Source: QHXQ01 sp038322995
GTDB lineage: Bacteria > Acidobacteriota > Blastocatellia > Pyrinomonadales > Pyrinomonadaceae
Assembly (NCBI GenBank): GCA_038322995.1
Contig: JBBQGM010000038.1
Location: 1-46,407 of the forward strand
Direction of reading: 5' to 3'
DNA length: 46,407 bases
The translations under genes were made by a program, and so were the position numbers. The notes beneath the pieces are model-generated. The model saw nothing but the letters and a program-made list of their open reading frames with translations, made no database searches and was not told the origin of the DNA. This document shows positions 25,293-33,543 of the stretch, one piece after another (position 1 is the first letter of the stretch; each line of letters opens with the position of its first letter).

Positions 25293-26375
25293 TTACCCGT
25301 TCGTCGCTTCGATCAGTTGCACTAACTTTCCGCGTGCTGCGCCGCTGTCGATACTCTGTGCGGCGAGTTGCGTCGCGGCCGGTAGCGAGTCCGCCGCGCC
25401 GCCGACGTAAAGTGCGGCGGCGGCGTTCGCTAGCACGAGCGCACGGGCCGCGTCGTGGCGTGTGCCGGCCAGCACAGCATGGATGATGTGCGCGTTTTGG
25501 GCCGCGTCGCCGCCACGCAATGCGGCCAGCGGGGCGCGCGGCAACTCGAAATCTTCCGGCGCAACTTCAAACGTACGCACTTCCCCGCCCTGCGCTTCGG
25601 CCACAAAGGTGCTATCGCTAATCGTCACTTCATCCAAGCCGTCGCGCCCATGCACGACCCACGCGCGCTCTGTGCCGAGCGCGGCGAGTGTGTGCGCGAG
25701 CGGTTCGACCAGCGCCGCATGCCAGACGCCAATGATCTGGCACGGCGCACCGGCAGGATTGGTCAGCGGGCCGAGCAGATTGAACGTCGTGTGTACGCCC
25801 AACTCGCGCCGCACACCCGCGACGCGCGCTGTCGCGCCATGATAGAGCGGCGCAAACATAAAACAGATGCCGATCTCGTTCAGACAACGTTCCGACACTG
25901 CCGGCGCGGCCGTCACGCCCACGCCAAGTGCGGTCAACACGTCGGCGCTGCCTGATCTACTCGTCGCCGCGCGGCTGCCGTGTTTGGCGACGGGCAGCCC
26001 CGCGCCCGCGATGACGAAAGCGGCGGCGGTCGAGACGTTAAAGGTCTTGGCCGCGCTTGAGCCTGTGCCGGCCGTGTCGATAAACCGTGTGTGTTGTGTG
26101 CGCAGCCGCACCGCGCGGGCGCGCATCGCCGCCGCCATCCCTGTGAGTTCTTCGACCGTCTCGCCTTTGACCGCGAGCGCGACGAGCGCAGCGGCGATCT
26201 GCGCGTCGGTGGTCGCATTGTCGAGCAGCGCGTCGAGCAGCGCGGTCGCCTCTGTGCGCGCCAAGTTCTCGCCGCGCATCAAGCGCAGGAGCAAGGCCCG
26301 CAAACCCGTGCCCGCCTGCGGCTCGTCGCGGCGCGCGGGCGTCGGTAGCAGCCACGAAGGTCGTTCAACGGGCAT
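25293..26375 (-). CDS. trpD: Anthranilate phosphoribosyltransferase
   Basis: A 360-residue enzyme transferring the phosphoribosyl group of PRPP to anthranilate. The glycine-rich PRPP loop reads DTAGTGSSAAKTFNVSTAAAF, where the usual GTGGD is GTGSS. KHGSRAATSRSGSADVLTALG, FMFAPLYHGATARVAGVRRELGVHT and FNLLGPLTNPAG are canonical. The start overlaps the trpG end by 11 bases. The N-terminus is about 20 residues longer than usual. Confidence 0.95.
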   Translation of the reverse strand: MPVERPSWLLPTPARRDEPQAGTGLRALLLRLMRGENLARTEATALLDALLDNATTDAQIAAALVALAVKGETVEELTGMAAAMRARAVRLRTQHTRFIDTAGTGSSAAKTFNVSTAAAFVIAGAGLPVAKHGSRAATSRSGSADVLTALGVGVTAAPAVSERCLNEIGICFMFAPLYHGATARVAGVRRELGVHTTFNLLGPLTNPAGAPCQIIGVWHAALVEPLAHTLAALGTERAWVVHGRDGLDEVTISDSTFVAEAQGGEVRTFEVAPEDFELPRAPLAALRGGDAAQNAHIIHAVLAGTRHDAARALVLANAAAALYVGGAADSLPAATQLAAQSIDSGAARGKLVQLIEATNG

Positions 26376-26937
26376 CGGTGGTTAAAAAATTTGCGAGCAA
26401 CTGTTTGCCCATCGGCGTCAGGATCGACTCAGGATGAAATTGCACGCCTTCAATCGGCAGCGTGCGATGGCGCAGGGCCATGATGATGCCGTCGGGCGAC
26501 TCGGCCGACACTTCGAGCGCATCCGGCAGCGCCGCGCGTTCGACGATGAGCGAATGATAACGCCCGGCCTTGAAGCGTTGTGGCAGCGCGCGAAAAATGG
26601 TGCGCCCGTCATGCTCGATCTCGACCGGCTTACCATGCACGGGCGCGGGTGCGCGCACGACGCGGCCGCCGAAGGCCTGCCCGATGGCTTGATGCCCCAG
26701 ACACACGCCGAGCAGCGGCACGCGCCCGGCGAAGTGCGCGATGGTCGCCAGCATCACGCCGGCCTCATCGGGCGTGCCCGGCCCCGGCGAGAGCAGAATT
26801 TTGTCGGGTCGCATCTTTGCAATCTCCGCCACCGTCACCTCATTGTTCCGGCGCACGACCAACTCCGCCCCAAGCTCGCCCAGATATTGCACGAGGTTGT
26901 ACGTGAACGAGTCGTAATTATCGAGCACGAAAAGCAT
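26365..26937 (-). CDS. trpG: Anthranilate synthase glutaminase component
   Basis: A 190-residue class I glutamine amidotransferase supplying ammonia to TrpE. The start is FVLDNYDSFTYNLVQYL; SPGPGTPDEAG forms the oxyanion region, the nucleophile Cys is in LLGVCLGHQAIGQAFGG, and the His-Glu pair is in GVQFHPESILT. A 121-base gap separates it from trpE and it overlaps trpD. TrpG can also double as PabA; there is no pabB in the window. Confidence 0.96.
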   Translation of the reverse strand: MLFVLDNYDSFTYNLVQYLGELGAELVVRRNNEVTVAEIAKMRPDKILLSPGPGTPDEAGVMLATIAHFAGRVPLLGVCLGHQAIGQAFGGRVVRAPAPVHGKPVEIEHDGRTIFRALPQRFKAGRYHSLIVERAALPDALEVSAESPDGIIMALRHRTLPIEGVQFHPESILTPMGKQLLANFLTTDAR

Positions 26938-26957
26938 AAAGCCTGTCCACTGTTCGT

Positions 26958-27052
26958 CGTCAGTTGTTCCTTGTCCCGTCAGTTGTCGGCATTATCTTTA
27001 ACGTGCAACCCACGCCGGCAGAGCCACGGACAATTACGGTCAATTGCCGACA
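26958..27052. repeat. Repeat-rich gap between trpE and trpG
   Basis: CGTCAGTTGT occurs at 26958-26967 and 26977-26986, and TGTCGGCA (26984-26991) faces its inverse TGCCGACA (27045-27052). It is a low-complexity intergenic repeat in an otherwise tightly packed operon. Confidence 0.45.
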
Positions 27053-27058
27053 GACTAC

Positions 27059-28588
27059 TTAAAGTCCGCGCTCGGCCAATTCAAGCGCACGCAATAGCGC
27101 CCCGGCCTTGTTCATGGTCTCCTCGTATTCGCGCGCCGGAATGGAATCGGCGACGATGCCTGCGCCCGCCTGCACTTCCGCGCGGCCGGCGCGCAGCATC
27201 ATTGTGCGGATGGCGATGCACGAATCAAGATTGCCGGCGTAGTCGAGATAAAGGATCGAGCCGGCGTAGATGCCGCGCCGGTCAGGCTCAAGTTCGTTGA
27301 TGATTTGCATGGCGCGCACTTTCGGTGCGCCCGTGACTGTGCCGGCCGGGAAACACGCTGCCAGCGCATCGAACCGATCCGCGCCCTCGCGCAGCCGTGC
27401 GCGTAAACTCGTGACCAGATGCTGCACGTGCGAATACCGCTCGACGTTCATTAACTCCCGTACTTCAACCGAGCCATATGCGGCGACGCGCCCCAGATCG
27501 TTGCGCCCCAGATCGACAAGCATCAGATGCTCCGCGACCTCCTTCTCGTCGGCGCGCAACTCTGCGCCAAGCCGTGCATCCGCTGCTTCATCAACACCGC
27601 GCGGGCGCGTGCCGGCGATAGGTCGATATTCAAGCTCCGCGCCGCGACAACGCACCAGCATCTCCGGCGATGCGCCGATAATTGTCTCCGTGCCGAGCCG
27701 CAAAAAGAACATGTAAGGCGAAGGATTTGTCGCGCGTAGTGCGCGATAGATTGTGAGGGCAGGTGCGCGCACCTCCGCCGTGAGACGTTGCGACAACACA
27801 ACTTGATAGCAGTCGCCCGCCGCGATGTGTTCTTTACCCTGCGCGACCGCGCGCTCGAACTCAACTTGCGTCCAGTTCGAGATAAAGCGCAATTCGCGCG
27901 CTTCGGCGGGCTGCTGTTTGCTCTGTTGCTCCCTATTTGTGCGCTCGTCTGCCAATGGTGGCGTGCCTGCGCGGAGCAATGACTCAATGCGTTCAGTTTC
28001 AGCAACGGCCGCCTCGTAAAGTTGACGTAAGCGCACGGGATTACCGCCGGCCTCGTTCGTGTGGACGACTGCAATGATCTCGATCTGCTGGCGCACGCGA
28101 TCGAACGCGAGCAACGTGCGGTAGAACATGAAGACGGCATCGTCACGTTCGACAGTATGCCCATCATCCAGTACCGGCTCGAACCAGCGTACAGCGTCGT
28201 AAGCGAGATAGCCGACCGCGCCGCACGCGAACGGGGCGAGTTGCGGCCGCGTCGCAAGTTGATAATGCCGAAAATGCTCGCGTAAGAAAGCGAAGACGTT
28301 GACGCCAGCGCGCGTCTCCGTCGTCTCGCCGCGCTCGATGAAGGTATCGGGCCCGCGCCCGCGCACGATCATCTCGGGCCGCGCACCGAGAAACGTGTAG
28401 CGCGCCACGCGCTCGCCGCCCTCGATTGATTCAAGCAGAAAAGCGTAGTCCGCCCCGTCGGCTAGCCGCATGAAGGCGCTCACCGGCGTCTGCAAATCCG
28501 CCAGCACCGTGCGGACAACGGGCACGACGTTGCCGCGCGCCATCTCGCGCGTGAACTCTGCGAATGATGCCGGTTGCAGATCAAGCAT
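27059..28588 (-). CDS. trpE: Anthranilate synthase component I
   Basis: A 509-residue chorismate-binding enzyme that makes anthranilate, the first committed step to tryptophan. The N-terminus carries the feedback signature LLESIEGGERVARYTFLG (Trp-binding LLES about residue 51). The catalytic domain has GDCYQVVLSQRL, NPSPYMFFL, EYRPIAGTRPRG, HLMLVDLGRNDLGRV, FPAGTVTGAPKVRAMQII and GAGIVADSIPAREYEET. It is intact and probably tryptophan-inhibited. It begins 34 bases after the SDR gene. Confidence 0.97.
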   Translation of the reverse strand: MLDLQPASFAEFTREMARGNVVPVVRTVLADLQTPVSAFMRLADGADYAFLLESIEGGERVARYTFLGARPEMIVRGRGPDTFIERGETTETRAGVNVFAFLREHFRHYQLATRPQLAPFACGAVGYLAYDAVRWFEPVLDDGHTVERDDAVFMFYRTLLAFDRVRQQIEIIAVVHTNEAGGNPVRLRQLYEAAVAETERIESLLRAGTPPLADERTNREQQSKQQPAEARELRFISNWTQVEFERAVAQGKEHIAAGDCYQVVLSQRLTAEVRAPALTIYRALRATNPSPYMFFLRLGTETIIGASPEMLVRCRGAELEYRPIAGTRPRGVDEAADARLGAELRADEKEVAEHLMLVDLGRNDLGRVAAYGSVEVRELMNVERYSHVQHLVTSLRARLREGADRFDALAACFPAGTVTGAPKVRAMQIINELEPDRRGIYAGSILYLDYAGNLDSCIAIRTMMLRAGRAEVQAGAGIVADSIPAREYEETMNKAGALLRALELAERGL

Positions 28589-28622
28589 CGGGCGTAAGCG
28601 CGGCAGTTGGTTGTTTGTGCAG

Positions 28623-29420
28623 TTAGCCTTCAGGATTTAGCAGCCGACTCGCGGCCAGCCAGTGGCCGCCATCAACGACGAGGATCGCGCCGTTGATAAA
28701 ACTTGCCGCGTCGGAGCAGAGAAAGACGGCGGCGTGCTCGATGTCGCGTGTGCGGCCGAAGCGTTTGAGGGGAATGCGATGGCGCAACTTGTCTTTGAGG
28801 GCCGCAGGTAACAACCGCTTCATGCCTTCGGTGTCTTCGATAGGGCCGGGCGCGATGGCGTTGACGCGGATGCCGTAGCCGCCCCACTCGACCGCGAGAT
28901 TGCGCGTCAGCGCGTCCACGCCGGCCTTCGCGGCCGAGGCGTGCAACTGCATCTGTGTGCCGAGATATTGTAGCGTCGCGCTGATGTTCAGCACACAACC
29001 GCCGCGCTTCTTCAACTCGTCGAACGCCGCGCGGCAGACATTGAACGTGCCTTTCAGATCAATGTCCACAACCGTGCCGAAGCCATTGGGCGACATCTCT
29101 TCAGCGCGACAGAGAAAGTTGCCGGCCGCCCCGTTGATCACGATGTCGATCCGGCCGAACTGCGTCACGGTCGCGGCAATCGCGCGCTCGATCTCCGCAT
29201 AGTCGCGCACGTCGGCGGCGATGGCGAGCGCCGCGCCCCCGGCCGCGCGGATGCGCTCGGCGGCCGGCTCTAGATGCTCAAGCTTGCGACTGACGAGCGC
29301 AACCTGCGCGCCCGTCTCTGCGAGCGCACGCGCCACGCCGCCCGTGATGCCTGTACCGCCGCCGGTGATGAAAGCGACGCGCCCGCGCAAAATGTTGTCC
29401 GCGAAAAGTTGTTCAGTCAT
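28623..29420 (-). CDS. SDR-family 2,4-dienoyl-CoA reductase-like protein
   Basis: A 265-residue SDR. ITGGGTGITGGVARALAE binds NADP, VINGAAGNFLCRAEEMSPNGF replaces the usual NNAG, and HASAAKAGVDALTRNLAVEWGGYGIRVNAIAPGPI lacks the YxxxK tyrosine at its normal place (HASAAK). These are marks of the peroxisomal-type dienoyl-CoA reductases of beta-oxidation. It lies between hisA (45 bases) and trpE (34 bases), so it is probably co-transcribed with amino-acid genes, with no evident functional link. Confidence 0.86.
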   Translation of the reverse strand: MTEQLFADNILRGRVAFITGGGTGITGGVARALAETGAQVALVSRKLEHLEPAAERIRAAGGAALAIAADVRDYAEIERAIAATVTQFGRIDIVINGAAGNFLCRAEEMSPNGFGTVVDIDLKGTFNVCRAAFDELKKRGGCVLNISATLQYLGTQMQLHASAAKAGVDALTRNLAVEWGGYGIRVNAIAPGPIEDTEGMKRLLPAALKDKLRHRIPLKRFGRTRDIEHAAVFLCSDAASFINGAILVVDGGHWLAASRLLNPEG

Positions 29421-29465
29421 TTAAGATATGCAGCCATTCAATCATGCAGCTTTGCGTTAAATTGC

Positions 29466-30188
29466 TCAAACTGCTTGTAACGCCTCTTGTAACGTGAACC
29501 GGCCTTCGTACAAGGCCTTGCCTACAATCACGCCATCTATCCCGCACGCGCTCGCCGCCCGTAAGCTTGCAAGATCAGCGAGCGTGGAAACGCCGCCCGA
29601 GGCGGTGACGCGCAAACCCGATGCTTGCGCGAGCGCGCATGTCTGTTCGACGTTCACGCCGCCGAGCATGCCGTCGCGCGCCACGTCCGTGTAGATGATG
29701 CGCTCCACCCCCACTGCGGCCACGCGCCGCGCCAACTCGGTCGCGGACAATTGCGCCGGCGTCTCCCAACCGCGCGTCAACACTTGGCCGTCCCGCGCAT
29801 CAATCCCGACGCAGATGCGTGCGCCGAATAACTGCACGAAGCTTCGCAGAGTTTCCGGCGACTCGGCCGCGAGCGTGCCGATGACGACCTGTGCCGCACC
29901 GTACTCAAGCAACTGTTGCACATCCGCGATGCCGCGCAAACCGCCGCCGAACTGCACCGGCATTTGCACCGCGCTAATGATCCGCCGGGCCACTGCACGA
30001 TTGCGCGCTGTCCCATCGGCAAACGCGCCATCAAGATCAACGACATGCAGCATCTGCGCGCCCGCTGCTTCAAACTGACGCGCGATCTCCACCGGGTCGC
30101 CATCGTAAATTTTAACCGCGTCGCGCCGCCCCTGCGTCAGCCGCACGCACCGGCCGTCTCGCAAATCGATAGCGGGAATGATCAGCAT
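29466..30188 (-). CDS. hisA: HisA, ProFAR isomerase of histidine synthesis
   Basis: A 240-residue TIM-barrel isomerase. It starts MLIIPAIDLRDGRCVRLTQG with the first catalytic Asp, then LHVVDLDGAFADG, VQFGGGLRGI, VGIDARDGQVLTRGW, IIYTDVARDGMLGGVN with the second catalytic Asp, and TASGGVSTLADL. It acts on ProFAR in the fourth step of histidine synthesis. In actinobacteria a related PriA also replaces TrpF, but a separate trpF exists here. ATG 30188 is chosen over an upstream GTG. Confidence 0.95.
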   Translation of the reverse strand: MLIIPAIDLRDGRCVRLTQGRRDAVKIYDGDPVEIARQFEAAGAQMLHVVDLDGAFADGTARNRAVARRIISAVQMPVQFGGGLRGIADVQQLLEYGAAQVVIGTLAAESPETLRSFVQLFGARICVGIDARDGQVLTRGWETPAQLSATELARRVAAVGVERIIYTDVARDGMLGGVNVEQTCALAQASGLRVTASGGVSTLADLASLRAASACGIDGVIVGKALYEGRFTLQEALQAV

Positions 30189-30258
30189 TTGATGGTTAAT
30201 CACAAACCGTGAACAGCTTAAACGCGGTTCTTTCTATGTACGCTTTACGCCGCACGAT

Positions 30259-30699
30259 TCACGGTTTTTTCGCGGGCACGGTCACCGGTTGCCCATCGTC
30301 GGCCCGTGGGGCTGCGCCGGCTTCTTGATTTAACTGTTCGAGGCCAAGTTGCGCGTCTTCGTTATCGGGGTTGAACCGCAGGGCGGTCTGATAGTCGCGC
30401 ATCGCATCCGGCGTGCGGCCGGCAGCGCGCAGAGCGTTAGCACGCCGGACGTATGCAGCAGCGACGGCCGTGCGCGCTGTGTCGTCTTCCGGTTGCGTCT
30501 CGGCCTGCGCTTCAAGCTGGGCGATGTCGGCATCGAGTTGCCCGCTGGCCAGCGCCTGCGCGGGCGACACATTAGCATTCGTGTTCGCCGCATCGCTCAT
30601 GCCGCCGGCCGCACGGTTGCCGGCCTGTGCCGGGCCGCGCCCACAAGCGGCCAGCAAAACCGCGGCCGTGCAGCAAAGAACTAAACCGAACTCACGCAT
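30259..30699 (-). CDS. TPR-containing lipoprotein
   Basis: A 146-residue protein with a lipoprotein signal peptide ending LLAACG (lipobox Cys about residue 19), a flexible Gly/Ala/Asn stretch, and tetratricopeptide-like helices (VAAAYVRRANALRAAGRTPDAMRDYQTALRFNPDN, about 84-118). It is probably anchored in the inner or outer membrane facing the periplasm. Partner unknown. A hairpin of inverted CCGTGAA/TTCACGG spans its stop and the gap to hisA (about 30206-30268), which may limit read-through. Confidence 0.82.
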   Translation of the reverse strand: MREFGLVLCCTAAVLLAACGRGPAQAGNRAAGGMSDAANTNANVSPAQALASGQLDADIAQLEAQAETQPEDDTARTAVAAAYVRRANALRAAGRTPDAMRDYQTALRFNPDNEDAQLGLEQLNQEAGAAPRADDGQPVTVPAKKP

Positions 30700-30780
30700 T
30701 GATTTCGATTTCCTTTAACTCAATAACGACTCAAGAAATCCTGCCAACCTGATCCGCGCTGGCTTCAATTTTCACAGTCA

Positions 30781-32691
30781 TCACAGGCCCGCGATGTACG
30801 GCCGCGACTGCACAATGTAGACCTGGCCGCGCACGACGAGCCATTCAATGTCTTGCTCGCGCCCGCCAAACACGCGCTTGATTCGGGCCGCCACTTGCGC
30901 CAACCGGCGCACCGTCGCGTCATCCAATACGGCGCGCTCGCCTGTGATTGGCATCTCTTTGACGCCGCCCTGTGCGTCGAACGTGAGCAGACTGTCTTCC
31001 GCCGAGCGGGTCAAGACGCGCACGGCCTGGGCGCGCGGATTGAAGATAATCTGCTCGGCGATCTTTTTGCCTTCCACCACCTTGATGCCCAGGCCCTTCT
31101 TGGCGCTGATGTAAATCGCGCCGCGATTGTCCGTATCATAGGGGTCGGTCGTGATCATCACGCCCGCGCTGTCGGCGTTGATGCCCTCCTGGATCAGCAC
31201 CGCCATGAACGTTTTTGCGTGATCGATGCCGGCGCGCTCGCGTGCTTCGTAGGCCTCGAAATTCCAGAGCGAGGCCCAGACGGTTTTGATCGCCGCGAGC
31301 AACTGCTCGTCGCCGCGTACATTCGGCACGGTCGCGTAGAGGCCCGCGCCGTTGAAGTGCGGCAAATCTTCAGCGTTCGACGAACTGCGCACGAACAAAC
31401 CCTTGTCCGCAAACTCCGCGTGCGCGCGTTGCAGAACGGGCCCGCGCAATTCAGCACTCACGGTACCCGCCTGTATCTGCGCGCGCATCCGCGTCAGATA
31501 CTCGCGCCGGTAGGCCGGGTCATGCACGAACTTCTGATCGTTCAGCATCGCATAGAGCGCGTCTGTGAGTTTGTTCTCCTTGATGAACTGATCATAGTAG
31601 TGCAGCGGAATCGTGAAGCCGCCGGGCACGACGATGTTGGGCAGGCGCGCGTGCGCGACCTCGCCCAGATTCGCCGACTTCGCCCCGTATACATCAACCA
31701 TGCGCGCACGTTGTTCGCCCAATGCAGCAAGGCGCGTCACGGCCAGATTGGCGCGCGGTTGCATCAGATCGTGCCGCTCGTAGAGTCGCTTTTGATATTC
31801 TTTCAACTGATCGAGATCGGCCCGTTTGATCTCGTAGCCGCCGAGTTTCGTCTCGAACGAAACCCACCAGCCATCATACTGTTTGAACAAATTCTGCGCG
31901 TCTTTGATGTAAGCGTTAGGCACGCCCCATGATTTGGCGAGCAGGTTGATGTGCGACAGCGGCGTCGAAGGTTTCGTCGTGATGATGCCCGCGACGGGCG
32001 GCAGGTTCACGGGCACTTCGTCCAATACAAGAATCTCGTTGAAGCCGATCTCGACATGCTCGTCGAGCTTCGGGATGATGTGTATGCGCCCCAAGCCGCG
32101 CGTCAGGTTGAGCGGCTGATACTCCTGTTCTTTGGCGATGTCGCTCTGGGAGACCCGCGCCAGGCCGGCAATGCTGTTCGCCGCGTCGTCTTGTCGTAGC
32201 GAGTTCGGTTTGAAGGCCACGGGCGCGAAGAAGCTTTGCTGTATGACCTCGGCGGCGCGCTTGATCTGCTCGGAGGGGATCATGTCGCCTTCCCAGAACT
32301 CGAACGTCCAACGCTTGATCGGTGTTTGATAAGCGAGCGTCCCCATGATGAAGCGGCGGTTCGGCTTCAGATAATTATTCTCAAAAAACTCTTGCCCGCG
32401 TTCGAGCGACAGATAAGTGCCGTTGACAAAATCTTTGTGGAAACGATAACGCTTCGAGTTGACGTAGTAGATTTTATCCTTGTTGCTCCGGTCAATGACG
32501 AAGAGGACGTGCGGCAGCGCATAGCCCGTGTCGGTGTTGATGCGCGCGAGCGCGTCGAACTCCGCCTGCGTCTTGAGCGTGGGACGGGAACGGGCGCTCG
32601 TCGTCGGCTCATCCGCGCGGGCTGCTAAGCCAGACATAAGACTGACTAGCAATAAACAGACGATTAACCTGCTGCTGTGTTGGTGTTGCAT
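30781..32691 (-). CDS. Exported PEP-synthase/dikinase-like protein
   Basis: A 636-residue protein with an N-terminal signal peptide (about 1-26, LAARADE). The phosphohistidine domain comes first: TTKPSTPLSHINLLAKSWGVPNAY with the candidate His at 247. The PPDK-type ATP-grasp domain follows: YGAKSANLGEV, VPGGFTIPLHYYD, FVRSSSNAEDLPHFNGAGLY, SAGVMITTDPYDTDNRG and the closing YIVQSRPY. This order resembles glucan water dikinase rather than PEP synthase, and there is no PEP-binding domain. Export is odd for an ATP-using enzyme. Its substrate is unknown. It is divergent from rsmG and 81 bases before the lipoprotein gene. Confidence 0.85.
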   Translation of the reverse strand: MQHQHSSRLIVCLLLVSLMSGLAARADEPTTSARSRPTLKTQAEFDALARINTDTGYALPHVLFVIDRSNKDKIYYVNSKRYRFHKDFVNGTYLSLERGQEFFENNYLKPNRRFIMGTLAYQTPIKRWTFEFWEGDMIPSEQIKRAAEVIQQSFFAPVAFKPNSLRQDDAANSIAGLARVSQSDIAKEQEYQPLNLTRGLGRIHIIPKLDEHVEIGFNEILVLDEVPVNLPPVAGIITTKPSTPLSHINLLAKSWGVPNAYIKDAQNLFKQYDGWWVSFETKLGGYEIKRADLDQLKEYQKRLYERHDLMQPRANLAVTRLAALGEQRARMVDVYGAKSANLGEVAHARLPNIVVPGGFTIPLHYYDQFIKENKLTDALYAMLNDQKFVHDPAYRREYLTRMRAQIQAGTVSAELRGPVLQRAHAEFADKGLFVRSSSNAEDLPHFNGAGLYATVPNVRGDEQLLAAIKTVWASLWNFEAYEARERAGIDHAKTFMAVLIQEGINADSAGVMITTDPYDTDNRGAIYISAKKGLGIKVVEGKKIAEQIIFNPRAQAVRVLTRSAEDSLLTFDAQGGVKEMPITGERAVLDDATVRRLAQVAARIKRVFGGREQDIEWLVVRGQVYIVQSRPYIAGL

Positions 32692-32808
32692 AGTGCTGCT
32701 CTTGCGTTGGCGCGGGCGGGCTTGTAGCCACGCAGACCGTGCGGCCGCAACGCGCTTCCGCTAAGCTAACCTTACGCGCCGAGCGCGATGCCCGTCAACG
32801 GAAGCGAG

Positions 32809-33435
32809 ATGAACAATCCGACCGATGAATTCACCGGCGCACTAGCCCGCCACGCGCCGGAGTTTGAAGTGGAACTCAGCCCCGCCACAATTGCGCGGCT
32901 GACGGACTACTTCGAGTTTGTCGGCGTCTGGAACGCGCGCCTGCATCTGGTTGCACCGTGCGCGCCGGCAGAGTTTGCCGTCCGGCACGTCCTCGAATCG
33001 CTCGTGGCATTGCGATTTCTGCCGGCGGCCGCGAATGTCGTTGACGTAGGCTCGGGCGCAGGGTTGCCGATCATTCCGTGTCTTATCGTCCGCTCGAATT
33101 TGCGCGCGACCCTGGTTGAAGCTACACAAAAAAAAGCGAACTTCCTGCGCGCAGCATTAAGCCAACTCGCCTTACGTGACCGGGCACAAGTGCGCGCCGA
33201 AAGATTTGAACAAATAAAGGCCCCGCCCGCCGAGTTCGTCACCGGCCGCGCGCTCGAACGCTTTGCAAAGATGCTGCCCCGACTCGTCGCATGGTCGCCA
33301 CCCGCCAGCACGCTGCTGCTCTTCGGCGGCCCGGCGTTACAAGAAAAAATCACGCAACTGCGGTTGCATTATAGAGCCTTGCTGTTGCCGCAATCCGAGC
33401 AGCGATTTCTGTTTGTGATTAAGCGCGCCGATTAA
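32809..33435 (+). CDS. rsmG: 16S rRNA (guanine527-N7)-methyltransferase RsmG
   Basis: A 208-residue SAM-dependent rRNA methyltransferase. HLVAPCAPAEFAVRHVLESL is the family N-terminal signature, VVDVGSGAGLPIIPCLI binds SAM, LVEATQKKANFLRAAL is motif II, and VTGRALERFAKMLP is conserved. GGAAGCGAG precedes ATG 32809; an ATG seven codons upstream (32788) is an alternative. Loss of this enzyme is known to give low-level streptomycin resistance in other bacteria. It is monocistronic, without the usual mnmG/parA neighbours. Confidence 0.93.
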   Translation: MNNPTDEFTGALARHAPEFEVELSPATIARLTDYFEFVGVWNARLHLVAPCAPAEFAVRHVLESLVALRFLPAAANVVDVGSGAGLPIIPCLIVRSNLRATLVEATQKKANFLRAALSQLALRDRAQVRAERFEQIKAPPAEFVTGRALERFAKMLPRLVAWSPPASTLLLFGGPALQEKITQLRLHYRALLLPQSEQRFLFVIKRAD

Positions 33436-33485
33436 GATGTGGTCAAAGCACCACGCTGCGGCTGGTTGCTGGCGGCGCTTAAATA

Positions 33486-33520
33486 AAACGAGGTGAGCCG
33501 CCGCCGCGCTCACCTCGTTT
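33486..33520. terminator. Bidirectional intrinsic terminator
   Basis: AAACGAGGTGAGC (33486-33498) pairs with GCTCACCTCGTTT (33508-33520), 9-base loop. On the minus strand TTTTATTT follows. It lies between convergent rsmG and the S55 gene. Confidence 0.88.
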
Positions 33521-33543
33521 CAACCTCACAAGTATTTCCGCCT

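Noticed and set aside
30853..31932. 359-codon plus-strand frame opposite the dikinase-like gene
   Set aside because: Antisense to well-kept ATP-grasp motifs; no domain recognised.
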